Assembly: GCF_001931485.1 (NCBI RefSeq)
Contig: NZ_MSDV01000074.1
Coordinates: forward strand, 80,001 to 144,000
DNA from: Burkholderia sp. SRS-W-2-2016
Lineage (GTDB): Bacteria; Pseudomonadota; Gammaproteobacteria; Burkholderiales; Burkholderiaceae
DNA: 64,000 bases
Direction of reading: 5' to 3'
Below are positions 1 to 8,571 of the stretch, one piece after another. The position numbers were made by a program, and so were the translations under genes. Within the stretch, counting starts at the first letter, position 1; each line of letters starts with the position of its first letter. The notes beneath the pieces are model-generated. The model was not told the DNA's origin. It saw nothing but the letters and a program-made list of their open reading frames with translations, and searched no databases.

Positions 1-1
1 G

Positions 2-139
2 GCTGACCAGTTCTATCGCGCGCAGGTCGATCAGCATCTGCAGATCGGCGTGAAGGCGATGGAGCTGCTGCGGATGAACGGGCTGCATCGCCTGCATAGT
101 CGCAAGCTGCGCAGCTTTGCGGAGGTGGCGTTCCAGTAA
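2..139 (+). CDS. C-terminal end of an unrecognised protein (partial)
   Basis: An open frame enters from the left edge and stops at a TAA at 137-139, giving the last 45 residues of a protein. The tail is rich in Leu, Arg and His and ends in AEVAFQ. It looks like a helical C-terminus, with no signal or membrane segment. No family can be named from this fragment. A GC-rich inverted repeat follows about 30 nt after the stop, as expected for the end of a transcription unit. Confidence 0.6.
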   Translation, partial: ADQFYRAQVDQHLQIGVKAMELLRMNGLHRLHSRKLRSFAEVAFQ

Positions 140-166
140 TCACGCCGGTAGGTTGGGGCGGGTGCG

Positions 167-215
167 GCGGGCGATGCGGGTGTCCTGATCGGGAGGGACT
201 GCCGGCATCGCCCGC
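167..215. terminator. GC-rich inverted repeat, possible terminator
   Basis: Perfect 11-bp arms (GCGGGCGATGC at 167-177 and its complement at 205-215) enclose a 27-nt loop. It lies between the stop of the left partial gene and the end of the convergent Ser-rich gene. There is no clear T-tract on either side, so termination is inferred from position and stem stability only. Confidence 0.4.
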
Positions 216-262
216 GGCGCTTTACGAGCCTCTGGATTCTTCGGCGCGACCGCTGGCCGTTC

Positions 263-1081
263 TCAGGCCGACGTGCTGACGAACATCCCGCTCAGACTGG
301 CCGTGCCGTTTTGCAGATTGGCCGCGAGCGAGGTCAGAAACTTCTGCAGATCCGCGCTGCTGGATGTGCTCGACGAACCGCTCGACGCGCCGAGTGCCGT
401 CAGCAGGTTCTCGAAATCCGTCGCCAGCGAACTGTCGCTCGACGATGAGCCGGTCGTGCTGGCATCCGTGGATGTGCTGTCCGAATTCGAACTCGACGAC
501 GAACCGGACGCCAACGATTGCGCGAGATTTTCGATCGCGGTCGCGAACCCGCCGTCGTAACCCTGCGCCGACGATGACGACGGCGCAGGAGGCGGGGGCG
601 GCGGCATCGCGCCGGCGGAGGCCGAGGTGGTCGCGGTGCTGTCCGCGGTATCGGACGTATCCGCGCTGGAGGTCGTGCCGCTGGCGGCGACAACACCGTT
701 CGCGTTCGTGCTGCCGGTGCCCGAGTCCTGCGAGCCCGGACCGCCTTGCGGCGCGGCCGCCTGGAACAGTGCGCCGAGGAACTGTTGCAGCGCCGCGCTG
801 ATCGCGCTCGCCGAGGTGGACGACGTAGTCGAAGCGGTCGAGGTCGAGGTCGAATCGGTCGACGAAGACGTCGACGTTGCCGACGACGAACCGTCCGTCG
901 ACGTCACGCCGAACTGCGCGAGCGCGGCCGCGATGGCCGCGACCAGCGGATTGGTCGACGACGCGCTGTCGGTCGACGTTGAAGACGAATCATCTGTTTG
1001 CGCCTGATAGCTTCGCGAACTGGTGGACGACCACCAGGCTTCGAGGCCCGTGGAGTTTCCCGCCAAAGCTGAAATAGACAT
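263..1081 (-). CDS. Ser/Thr-rich low-complexity protein
   Basis: The predicted 272-residue protein is dominated by Ser, Thr, Ala, Gly and Asp. Short hydrophobic helices, such as LVAAIAAALAQFG (about residues 46-58), ISAALQQFLGALFQ (about 95-108), FENLLTALG and LQKFLTSLAANLQ, are separated by Ser/Thr linkers. A proline run (PPPPPPAP) lies near residue 165. The start is supported by a CGGAG ribosome site about 7 nt upstream of the ATG. There is no signal peptide. The codon pattern is biased enough that other frames are also open, but only this one has a good ribosome site and a regular helix/linker architecture. The function is unknown. The spaced amphipathic helices could mediate self-assembly or surface association, which is inference only. 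Confidence 0.65.
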   Translation of the reverse strand: MSISALAGNSTGLEAWWSSTSSRSYQAQTDDSSSTSTDSASSTNPLVAAIAAALAQFGVTSTDGSSSATSTSSSTDSTSTSTASTTSSTSASAISAALQQFLGALFQAAAPQGGPGSQDSGTGSTNANGVVAASGTTSSADTSDTADSTATTSASAGAMPPPPPPAPSSSSAQGYDGGFATAIENLAQSLASGSSSSSNSDSTSTDASTTGSSSSDSSLATDFENLLTALGASSGSSSTSSSADLQKFLTSLAANLQNGTASLSGMFVSTSA

Positions 1082-1266
1082 TCTTTTACTCCGTAAGATT
1101 TAGCGAGATCTCTCGCCGGGAGCTTCATCCAATCGATGGAATCGCCGTTCGCTTTTACGGCTGAAACTCGTTGAATCTAAGGGGAGTAAGCGGAAAGTTT
1201 AGCTTACCGAAACTTTCTCTTTCAGCAGGAAACTTCTGGCAATAACTGGTAAGTATTTTGGCCGGC

Positions 1267-1797
1267 TTAACCTTGCCCGAACCCGCTCAAACCGATCAGA
1301 CTTCCCGCCGCCAGCAGCCATAGCGGATGAATCCGCGTCTTCGTCGCCAGCACGGCGGTGAATGCGTTGATCGCCCAGGCGATCGCGGTCGGGTTCGATG
1401 CTCGCGCGATCACCGCCGCGCTCGCCGCGACGATGCCGGCCGTCACCGGCACCAAACCCAGTTGCGCGTAGCGCCGCCACGGCCGGTCCTTGAAACGCTC
1501 CCACGCATGCAGCGCGAGAATCGTCACAATCGACGACGGCCCGAACTTCGCAATCGACGTCACCAGCATCCCGGCCCAGCCGGCCACGTGCCAGCCGATC
1601 AACGTGACGATCATCAGGTTCGGTCCCGGCGCGGCCTGCGCGAGCGCGAACAGCGCGCTGAATTCGCTGGCCGGCATCCAGTGATGCACGTCGACCACCT
1701 GGCGCTGCATCTCCGGAAGAATCGTATTGCCGCCGCCGAACGCGAGCAGCGACAACTGGCTGAAGATGACCGCGAGTGCAATTAACGTGTGAGTCAT
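1267..1797 (-). CDS. Chromate transporter, second half (CHR family)
   Basis: This 176-residue integral membrane protein is the second of two half-size CHR-type subunits. Full-length ChrA carries two homologous halves, whereas short-chain CHR proteins are encoded as adjacent pairs that act together, and that is the arrangement here. The family motif region is visible as LLAFGGGNTILPEMQRQ near residue 20 and AQAAPGPNLMIVTLIG near residue 55. The start ATG overlaps the stop of the upstream half by 4 nt (ATGA), so translation is coupled. Known members export chromate or sulfate-like anions. Chromate as the substrate is inferred from the family only. Confidence 0.85.
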   Translation of the reverse strand: MTHTLIALAVIFSQLSLLAFGGGNTILPEMQRQVVDVHHWMPASEFSALFALAQAAPGPNLMIVTLIGWHVAGWAGMLVTSIAKFGPSSIVTILALHAWERFKDRPWRRYAQLGLVPVTAGIVAASAAVIARASNPTAIAWAINAFTAVLATKTRIHPLWLLAAGSLIGLSGFGQG

Positions 1798-2375
1798 CGT
1801 GCGCTCCTCGCCGCGAGATAAATGCTGAGCGGCGTGAGCACCAGCATGGTCGGCAATAGCGGCAGCCGCAGGATCGCAATCGCGACGAAGCCGAGCGCAG
1901 CGATCAGCGCGGCGAGCGGTTTGTTGCGCAACGGCAGCAGGATTTTGATCGCCATCGAGATCAGCAGACCCGACGCGGCCGCCGCGAGCCCCGCGAACAG
2001 ATGGCGCACATGCGGATCGTTTTGCGTGTGTTCATACAGCACGCCGAGGCCGATCACCACCAGCGAAGGCCCGGCGATCAGCCCGAGCAGACCGGCCAGC
2101 GCGCCGGGCAAGCCGCGAAAGCGCATCCCCATCGCGACCGACAGATTGATCACGTTGCCGCCCGGCAGGAATTGGCAGAGGCCGAGCAGGTCGGTGAATT
2201 CTTCGGCGCTGAGCCAGCGGCGTTGTTCGACGAGCGCGCGGCGCGCGAGCGGCAATGCGCCGCCAAAGGAGATCAGTCCGAGGCCGAGAAAGCCGCTGAA
2301 GATTTCGCGCACCGTGGGGGTGGGTGCGAGTTCGAGTCCGGGGCCGGGCTCGCGCGAGGTGAGTGGGTGGTCCAT
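1794..2375 (-). CDS. Chromate transporter, first half (CHR family)
   Basis: This 193-residue membrane protein is the first half of a split CHR transporter. It carries LGLISFGGALPLARR near residue 28 and LCQFLPGGNVINLSVAMG near residue 65, matching the conserved FGG and PGP/PGG signatures of the family. The frame is open further upstream, but the ATG at 2375 (MDHPLTSRE) gives a normal CHR N-terminus. A longer start would add an Arg/Cys-rich stretch unlike the family. The ribosome site is weak. It is cotranscribed with the downstream half through a 4-nt overlap. Confidence 0.83.
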   Translation of the reverse strand: MDHPLTSREPGPGLELAPTPTVREIFSGFLGLGLISFGGALPLARRALVEQRRWLSAEEFTDLLGLCQFLPGGNVINLSVAMGMRFRGLPGALAGLLGLIAGPSLVVIGLGVLYEHTQNDPHVRHLFAGLAAAASGLLISMAIKILLPLRNKPLAALIAALGFVAIAILRLPLLPTMLVLTPLSIYLAARSAR

Positions 2376-2512
2376 GTTGCGATGCTTCGGGTAGAAGCCC
2401 AGCAGGGTAGCGCCGAACCGGTGGCATGCAAAACGATATTTGCGTCTACACGCCCGATCCACACATCAACACGCATCACCGTAAGCGCATCGCAAACTGG
2501 CCTTCAAAACGA

Positions 2513-2540
2513 AAGCGGGCAGCTCAGAGGCTGCCCGCTT
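2513..2540 (-). terminator. Intrinsic terminator of the LOG-family gene
   Basis: A 10-bp stem (AAGCGGGCAG / CTGCCCGCTT) with an 8-nt loop lies 34 nt past the stop of the minus-strand LOG gene. Read on the minus strand it is followed by an interrupted T-run (TTTCGTTTT), fitting Rho-independent termination of that gene. Confidence 0.75.
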
Positions 2541-2573
2541 CGATTCGCGCAATGCGGTGTTCAGCACAGCACG

Positions 2574-3317
2574 TTACAGATAGAACATCCGGTCCTCGTC
2601 CGACTTCACCGGATGCTGGTCGCCTTCCTCGCGATCTTCATAGAACTTCAGCACCGCTTCGAGCACCTGGTCCGGATCGTCGATCACCTGCATCAGATCG
2701 ATGTCGGTCGGATTGATCAGGCCCATCGGAATCAGCGAGCTCTTGAACCACGCGAGCAGTCCTTCCCAGAACTCGGCGCCGACCAGAATGATCGGTACGT
2801 GACGCGATTTCTTGGTCTGGATCAGCGTGAGAACTTCCGCGAGTTCGTCGAGCGTGCCGAAGCCGCCAGGCATCACGATGACCGCGTCCGAGTTCTTCAC
2901 GAACGTGACTTTGCGCGTGAAGAAATGACGGAAGCGCAGCGAGATGTCCTGCCACTGGTTGCCCGATTGCTCGTGCGGCAGTTCGATGTTCAGACCGACC
3001 GACGGCGCCTTGCCCGCATGCGCGCCTTTGTTGGCCGCTTCCATGATGCCGGGGCCGCCGCCGGAGATCACCGCTAAGCCCGCGTCGGACAGTTTGCGAG
3101 CGATCTGCGTGGCCAGTTTGTAGTACGGCGTGTTGGGTTTCAGACGCGCCGAACCGTAGATGCTGACAGCCGGGCGAATCTCCGACAGGTACTCGGTCGC
3201 CTCGATAAACTCTGCCATAATCGTGAACATCTGCCACGATGCGCGGGCTTTTTTGGCCGTTGCGCGCTCTTGATCTGCGAGCGATCGCAGACTCGGAATC
3301 ACTTTTCTCTTAGTCAT
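2574..3317 (-). CDS. LOG family protein (TIGR00730, Rossmann-fold phosphoribohydrolase)
   Basis: This 247-residue protein carries the LOG/lysine-decarboxylase-like signature: GSARLKP near residue 56, ISGGGPGIMEAANKGAHAG near 84-102 and the diagnostic MPGGFGTLDELAEVLT near 150. Family members cleave nucleoside 5'-monophosphates, including cytokinin ribotides, at the N-glycosidic bond to release ribose 5-phosphate. They are cytosolic. It is longer at the N-terminus than the minimal (about 190 aa) LOG proteins, which suggests the larger Pseudomonas/Burkholderia-type subgroup. The start at 3317 leaves a single base before the polA start on the other strand, so one of the two starts could lie further in. 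Internal methionines occur at 3230 and 3218, but the conserved sequence begins before them. Confidence 0.9.
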   Translation of the reverse strand: MTKRKVIPSLRSLADQERATAKKARASWQMFTIMAEFIEATEYLSEIRPAVSIYGSARLKPNTPYYKLATQIARKLSDAGLAVISGGGPGIMEAANKGAHAGKAPSVGLNIELPHEQSGNQWQDISLRFRHFFTRKVTFVKNSDAVIVMPGGFGTLDELAEVLTLIQTKKSRHVPIILVGAEFWEGLLAWFKSSLIPMGLINPTDIDLMQVIDDPDQVLEAVLKFYEDREEGDQHPVKSDEDRMFYL

Positions 3318-3318
3318 A

Positions 3319-6060
3319 ATGCCTGAAGAACGAAGCCTTGAAGGTAAGACCCTGCTGTTGGTCGACGGTTCGAGTTATCTATACCGGGCCTACCATGCGA
3401 TGCCTGATCTGCGCGGCCCCGACAGTAGCCCGACGGGTGCGCTCTACGGGATGATCAACATGCTCCGGCGCATGCGCAAGGAAGTTACCGCAGAGTATAG
3501 CGCGTGCGTGTTCGACGCCAAGGGCAAAACATTTCGTGACGACTGGTATCCGGACTACAAGGCGAATCGCCCGTCGATGCCGGAAGATCTGTCGCGTCAG
3601 ATCGAACCGATTCACGTCGCGGTGCGCGCGCTCGGCTGGCCGCTGCTGATGATCGAACGCGTCGAAGCCGACGACGTGATCGGCACGCTGTGCACGCAAG
3701 CCGAAAAGCTCGGCATGAACGTGGTGGTGTCGACCGGCGACAAAGACCTCGCGCAGCTCGTATCGGATCGCGTTTCGCTGGTCAACACGATGACCAACGA
3801 AACGCTCGATCGCGAAGGCGTAATCGCGAAGTTCGGCGTGCCGCCGGAACGCATCGTCGATTATCTGTCGCTGATCGGCGATACCGTCGACAACGTGCCG
3901 GGCGTCGACAAGTGCGGACCGAAAACCGCGCTCAAATGGCTCACGCAATACGACTCGCTCGACGGCATCGTCGAACATGCGAGCGAGATCAAGGGCGCGG
4001 TCGGCGAGAACCTGCGCCGCGCGCTCGACTTCCTGCCGATGGCGCGCAAGCTCGTGACCGTCGAGCGTCAGTGCGATCTGACCGGTCATATCGTGTCGAT
4101 CGAAGAAAGCCTGCAAAGCCGGCCCGAGTCGCGCGAAGAACTGCGCGACGTCTTTACGCGCAACGGCTTCAAGACGTGGCTGCGTGAAGTCGAAATTGCC
4201 GATGCGGTCGAAGGCCCGGAAACGGACGTGCCGCCCGCGTTGACGGTGGACCACGAACGTCACTACGACACCGTGCAGACGTGGGAGCAGTTCGACGCGT
4301 GGCTCGAGAAAATCAACGCGGCCGAGCTGACCTCGTTCGATACCGAGACCACCTCGCTCGATCCGATGACCGCGCAGATCGTCGGCCTGTCGCTTTCCGT
4401 CGAAGCGGGCCGCGCGGCCTACGTGCCGCTCGCGCATCGCGGCCCGGACGCGCCGGTGCAACTGCCGCGCGACGAAGTGCTCGCGAAGCTCAAGCCGTGG
4501 CTCGAAAGCGACGAGCGCAAGAAGGTCGGCCAGCATATGAAGTACGACGAACAGGTGCTCGCGAATTACGGCATCGAGATGCGCGGCGTGCAGCACGACA
4601 CGCTGCTCGAATCGTACGTGCTCGAATCGCATCGCACGCACGACATGGACAGCCTCGCGCTGCGCCATCTCGGCGTGAAGACGATCAAGTACGAAGAGAT
4701 TTGCGGCAAGGGCGCGCAACAGATTGGCTTCGACGAAGTCGCGCTGGAGCAGGCCGCCGAATACGCGGCCGAAGACGCCGACATCACGCTGCGTCTGCAT
4801 CAGGCGCTGTACCCGCAGATCGCAGCGGAAAAGACGCTGGAGCACGTGTATAGCGCGATCGAAGTGCCGACCTCGCGCGTGCTGCGCAAGATGGAGCGCA
4901 CCGGCGTGCTGATCGACGCGGACAAGCTGCGTCAGCAAAGCAGCGAGATCGCCACGCGGCTGATCGAACTCGAAGGTCAGGCGTACGAACTGGCTGGCGG
5001 CGAATTCAATCTTGGTTCTCCGAAGCAGATCGGTCAGATCTTCTTCGAGAAGCTGCAATTGCCGGTCGTCAAGAAGACGCCGAGCGGCGCACCGTCCACC
5101 GACGAAGAAGTGCTGCAAAAGCTCGCCGAAGACTATCCGCTGCCGAAGATCCTGCTCGAGCATCGCGGCCTGTCGAAGCTGAAGTCCACCTATACCGACA
5201 AGCTGCCGCGCATGGTCAATGCGCAGACCGGCCGCGTGCACACGAACTATGCGCAGGCGGTTGCGGTGACCGGGCGGCTCGCGTCGAACGATCCGAACCT
5301 GCAGAACATTCCGGTGCGTACCGGCGAAGGCCGCCGGATTCGCGAGGCGTTCATCGCGCCGCCGGGACACAAGCTGGTGTCCGCCGATTATTCGCAGATC
5401 GAACTACGCATCATGGCGCACATCTCCGGCGACGAATCGCTGATGCGCGCGTTCGCGCAAGGCGAGGACATTCACCGCGCGACGGCTTCGGAGATTTTCA
5501 GCGTGACGCCGCTCGAAGTGTCGAACGATCAACGGCGCGTCGCGAAAGTCATCAACTTCGGCCTGATCTACGGGATGAGCGCGTTCGGCCTCGCGGCGAA
5601 CCTCGGCATCACGCGCGACGCGGCGAAGATGTATATCGACCGTTATTTCGCGCGTTATCCGGGCGTCGCGCGTTATATGGACGAGACGCGTTTGAGCGCG
5701 AAGGCGAAGGGTTACGTCGAGACCGTATTCGGCCGCCGTCTGTGGCTGCCGGAAATCAACGGCGGCAACGGGCCGCGTCGCCAGGCCGCCGAACGCGCGG
5801 CAATCAACGCGCCGATGCAGGGTACGGCCGCCGACCTGATCAAGCTGTCAATGATCGCGGTGCAGAAGTGGATCGAAGATTCGAAGATCGGCACGCGCAT
5901 GATCATGCAGGTGCACGATGAACTGATTCTCGAAGTGCCGGACGCCGAATTGTCGGAAGTGCGCAAGCGTCTGCCCGAACTGATGTGCGGCGTGGCCGCG
6001 CTGAAAGTGCCGCTGGTCGCCGAGGTCGGCGCCGGACTGAATTGGGAAGAGGCGCATTGA
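3319..6060 (+). CDS. polA: DNA polymerase I
   Basis: This 913-residue protein has all three PolI modules. The 5'-3' exonuclease occupies residues 1 to about 290 (LLLVDGSSYLYRAYHA at the start, SLIGDTVDNVPGV near 180). The 3'-5' proofreading domain is retained, with ExoI SFDTETTSLDP near 340, ExoII GQHMKYDEQVL near 400 and ExoIII YAAEDADITLRLH near 480. The polymerase domain shows motif A DYSQIELRIMAHIS, motif B RRVAKVINFGLIYGMS and motif C QVHDELILEV. ExoII has His where E. coli has Asn, but the catalytic Asp is kept. It fills gaps and removes RNA primers in replication and repair. Length matches E. coli PolI (928). No Shine-Dalgarno precedes the ATG, and the gene is divergent from the LOG gene with one base between starts. 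Confidence 0.98.
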   Translation: MPEERSLEGKTLLLVDGSSYLYRAYHAMPDLRGPDSSPTGALYGMINMLRRMRKEVTAEYSACVFDAKGKTFRDDWYPDYKANRPSMPEDLSRQIEPIHVAVRALGWPLLMIERVEADDVIGTLCTQAEKLGMNVVVSTGDKDLAQLVSDRVSLVNTMTNETLDREGVIAKFGVPPERIVDYLSLIGDTVDNVPGVDKCGPKTALKWLTQYDSLDGIVEHASEIKGAVGENLRRALDFLPMARKLVTVERQCDLTGHIVSIEESLQSRPESREELRDVFTRNGFKTWLREVEIADAVEGPETDVPPALTVDHERHYDTVQTWEQFDAWLEKINAAELTSFDTETTSLDPMTAQIVGLSLSVEAGRAAYVPLAHRGPDAPVQLPRDEVLAKLKPWLESDERKKVGQHMKYDEQVLANYGIEMRGVQHDTLLESYVLESHRTHDMDSLALRHLGVKTIKYEEICGKGAQQIGFDEVALEQAAEYAAEDADITLRLHQALYPQIAAEKTLEHVYSAIEVPTSRVLRKMERTGVLIDADKLRQQSSEIATRLIELEGQAYELAGGEFNLGSPKQIGQIFFEKLQLPVVKKTPSGAPSTDEEVLQKLAEDYPLPKILLEHRGLSKLKSTYTDKLPRMVNAQTGRVHTNYAQAVAVTGRLASNDPNLQNIPVRTGEGRRIREAFIAPPGHKLVSADYSQIELRIMAHISGDESLMRAFAQGEDIHRATASEIFSVTPLEVSNDQRRVAKVINFGLIYGMSAFGLAANLGITRDAAKMYIDRYFARYPGVARYMDETRLSAKAKGYVETVFGRRLWLPEINGGNGPRRQAAERAAINAPMQGTAADLIKLSMIAVQKWIEDSKIGTRMIMQVHDELILEVPDAELSEVRKRLPELMCGVAALKVPLVAEVGAGLNWEEAH

Positions 6061-6217
6061 CATTGCGATGACACGCGCGCGATAACGTCGTGCGCATGTC
6101 ACACATGGGTTTTGGCGACTTGTGGCTACCCGTGTGGGTCGAGGACAATCGGTGCGGAACGGCGCCTTCGTGCGCGGCGTTGCGACGCATAATTCATCGG
6201 CTACACGGAGAAGTGCA

Positions 6218-7573
6218 ATGCATCGATTTATCGTCGTTGGCGGAGGTGCGGGCGGGCTGGAACTGGCGACTCGTCTCGGCGATCGCTACGGCGCCGGCAG
6301 GAAGGGCAAGGATGCGAAGGCCCTCGTCACGCTGGTCGACCGCAATCCGACCCACATCTGGAAGCCGCTGCTGCACGAGGTGGCGGCCGGCAGCATGGAC
6401 CCGTTCACGCAGGAGCTCGAATACGCGGCGCAGGCGCGCTGGCACGGCTTCGAGTTCCAGCAGGGCGAGCTGACCGGGCTCGACCGCGCGAGCCGCCGCA
6501 TCACGCTGGGCACCGTGCTCGACGACGACGGCGCGGAACTGCTGCCCGAGCGCGTGCTCGAGTACGACACGCTGGTCATCGCGATCGGCAGTACCACGGC
6601 CTTCTTCGGCGTCCAGGGCGCGGCCGAATTCTCCATTGCACTCGATACCGTCGGCCAGGCCGAGCGTTTCCGCAAACGCCTGATCGCGGCCTGCATGCGC
6701 GCCGAGCACCAGGCGCACGAGCCGGTCGAATCGCGACCGGGCCCCGGCACCTGGAGCACCAGTGAACCGCGCATTCAGGTGGCGATCGTCGGCGGCGGCG
6801 CGACCGGCGTCGAGTTGTCGGCGGAATTGCGCAATACCGCGCAGGTGTTGTCCGCGTACGGCTTGCACAAGCTCGACCCGCGGCATGACGTCGGCATCGT
6901 GTTGATCGAGGCGGGGCCGCGGATTCTGCCGGCGCTGCAGGAGCGTGTCTCTACAGCTACCGCCGAATTGCTGACCAAGCTCGGCGTGAAGCTGATGATC
7001 GGCGAAACCGTGGCGGAGGTCGCACCCGGCTTCATCCGTACCGCGAGCGGTCACACGGTGCGCGCCGATCTGACGGTGTGGGCGGCCGGCATCAAGGCGC
7101 CGGCGGTGCTGGGGCAGCTCGACGGGCTGCCGGTCAACCGGCTCGGCCAGCTGTCCGTGCGCCGCACGCTGCAAACGGAAATCGACGACAACATCTTCGC
7201 GCTCGGCGATTGCGCCGCCTGCCAGTGGCCGGGCAACGAGCGCAACGTGCCGCCGCGCGCGCAGGCCGCGCACCAGCAGGCCACCTTTTTGCTGAAGGCG
7301 CTGGCGGCGCGGCTCGACAACCGGCCGCTGCCGGAATTCACCTATCGCGACTTCGGCTCGCTGGTGTCGCTTGGCCACTTCAGCGCGGTCGGCAATCTGA
7401 TGGGCGGGGTGATCGGCGGCAACATGCTGATCGAAGGGCTGTTCGCGCGCTTCATGTACATGTCGCTGTACCGGCTGCACATCGCCGCGCTGCACGGCTA
7501 TCCGCGCATGGTGCTCGACACGTTCGCGCACTGGCTGCGCCGCACCACGCTGCCGCGCGTCAAGCTGCACTGA
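6218..7573 (+). CDS. ndh: Type II NADH:quinone oxidoreductase (NDH-2)
   Basis: This 451-residue flavoprotein transfers electrons from NADH to quinone without proton pumping, on the inner face of the cytoplasmic membrane. The FAD-binding motif IVVGGGAGGLELATRLG lies at the N-terminus and the NAD(H)-binding motif VAIVGGGATGVELSAELR near residue 190. The FAD-contacting FALGDCAAC lies near 325. The C-terminal region (MYMSLYRLHIAALHGYPRM and onward) is amphipathic, as in membrane-anchored NDH-2. The ATG at 6218 was chosen because an ACGGAG ribosome site precedes it and the flavin motif starts immediately. The frame is open further upstream but without family similarity. It appears monocistronic. 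Confidence 0.92.
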   Translation: MHRFIVVGGGAGGLELATRLGDRYGAGRKGKDAKALVTLVDRNPTHIWKPLLHEVAAGSMDPFTQELEYAAQARWHGFEFQQGELTGLDRASRRITLGTVLDDDGAELLPERVLEYDTLVIAIGSTTAFFGVQGAAEFSIALDTVGQAERFRKRLIAACMRAEHQAHEPVESRPGPGTWSTSEPRIQVAIVGGGATGVELSAELRNTAQVLSAYGLHKLDPRHDVGIVLIEAGPRILPALQERVSTATAELLTKLGVKLMIGETVAEVAPGFIRTASGHTVRADLTVWAAGIKAPAVLGQLDGLPVNRLGQLSVRRTLQTEIDDNIFALGDCAACQWPGNERNVPPRAQAAHQQATFLLKALAARLDNRPLPEFTYRDFGSLVSLGHFSAVGNLMGGVIGGNMLIEGLFARFMYMSLYRLHIAALHGYPRMVLDTFAHWLRRTTLPRVKLH

Positions 7574-7664
7574 CGGGCACCGGCTTTCTCCACGGTCGAA
7601 TCTGCAACAGGATGCGCTCTGCGCGTATCCTGTTGCATCCGATCAACCAACCGAGGAGCGCCGC

Positions 7665-8537
7665 ATGCTGAAACCCGAAATCGACAGCCTGATCCCGCAC
7701 GTTCCGTTCGACCGCCGTACCTTCATCAAGGCCGCGCTCGGCACCGGCTTCGCCGCGGCCGTGCTGCCGGTCTCGGCGCAGACCATCCACACCGACAGCG
7801 ACGGCCTCGAAGCCGGCGAAGTCGCGTTTCAGTCTGGCGGCACGCTGGTGCCGGCCTATCGCGCGCAACCGAAGGGCAAGACCGATCTGCCGGTGATCCT
7901 CGTCGTGCACGAAATCTTCGGCGTGCACGAGCATATCGCCGACGTGTGCCGGCGCTTCGCGAAGCAGGGTTATCTGGCGATCGCGCCGGACCTGTACGAG
8001 CGGCAGGGCGATCCGACCGTGTACACGAGCATGCAGCAGTTGAACGAGCAACTGGTCAGCAAGGTGCCCGACCAGCAGGTGCTGGCCGATCTCGACGCGG
8101 CCGCCGCGTGGGCGGGCGCGAACGGCGGCGACCTGAACCGGCTCGGCGTGAACGGCTTCTGCTGGGGTGGGCGGATCGCGTGGCTATACGCGGAGCACAA
8201 TCCGCGCGTGAAGGCGGGCGCAGCGTGGTACGGCCGCGTGACGGGCGCGAAAACCGAGAACACGCCGGCCAATCCGATCGATCTCGTCGCTAATCTGCAT
8301 GCGCCGGTGCTCGGGATGTACGGGCGCCAGGACCAGAGCATTCCGCAGGACACACTCGAGCAGATGAAGCAGGCGATCGCCCAGGGGCCGGCGGCGGGAC
8401 GCGGCTCGCAGTTCGTCGTCTACGACGATGCGGGCCACGCGTTCTTCGCCGACTACCGGCCGAGCTACCGGAAGGCCGATGCGGAGGATGGCTGGCGTCG
8501 CGCGCTGGTGTGGTTCAAGCAGCACGGGGTCGCGTGA
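7665..8537 (+). CDS. Dienelactone hydrolase family protein with Tat-like signal
   Basis: This 290-residue alpha/beta hydrolase has the dienelactone hydrolase catalytic Cys in GVNGFCWGGR near residue 165 and a His in YDDAGHAFFADYR near 255. The VHEIFGVHEHI element lies near residue 85. The N-terminus has RRTFIKAALGTGFAAAVLP (residues 18-36), a twin-arginine-like signal with a hydrophobic stretch ending in VSA, so the protein may be exported or be a relic of an exported ancestor. The GAGGAGCG ribosome site precedes the ATG. Known family members open dienelactones in chlorocatechol and protoanemonin routes, but this exported type has no defined substrate. The hydrolase class is firm and the substrate unknown. 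Confidence 0.88.
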   Translation: MLKPEIDSLIPHVPFDRRTFIKAALGTGFAAAVLPVSAQTIHTDSDGLEAGEVAFQSGGTLVPAYRAQPKGKTDLPVILVVHEIFGVHEHIADVCRRFAKQGYLAIAPDLYERQGDPTVYTSMQQLNEQLVSKVPDQQVLADLDAAAAWAGANGGDLNRLGVNGFCWGGRIAWLYAEHNPRVKAGAAWYGRVTGAKTENTPANPIDLVANLHAPVLGMYGRQDQSIPQDTLEQMKQAIAQGPAAGRGSQFVVYDDAGHAFFADYRPSYRKADAEDGWRRALVWFKQHGVA

Positions 8538-8571
8538 CGCACGCGGCCGGCGCTCTTAGGGGCTTCAAGGC

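Noticed and set aside
3379..5370. Minus-strand ORF of 663 codons
   Set aside because: It lies wholly inside polA on the opposite strand and has no family features.
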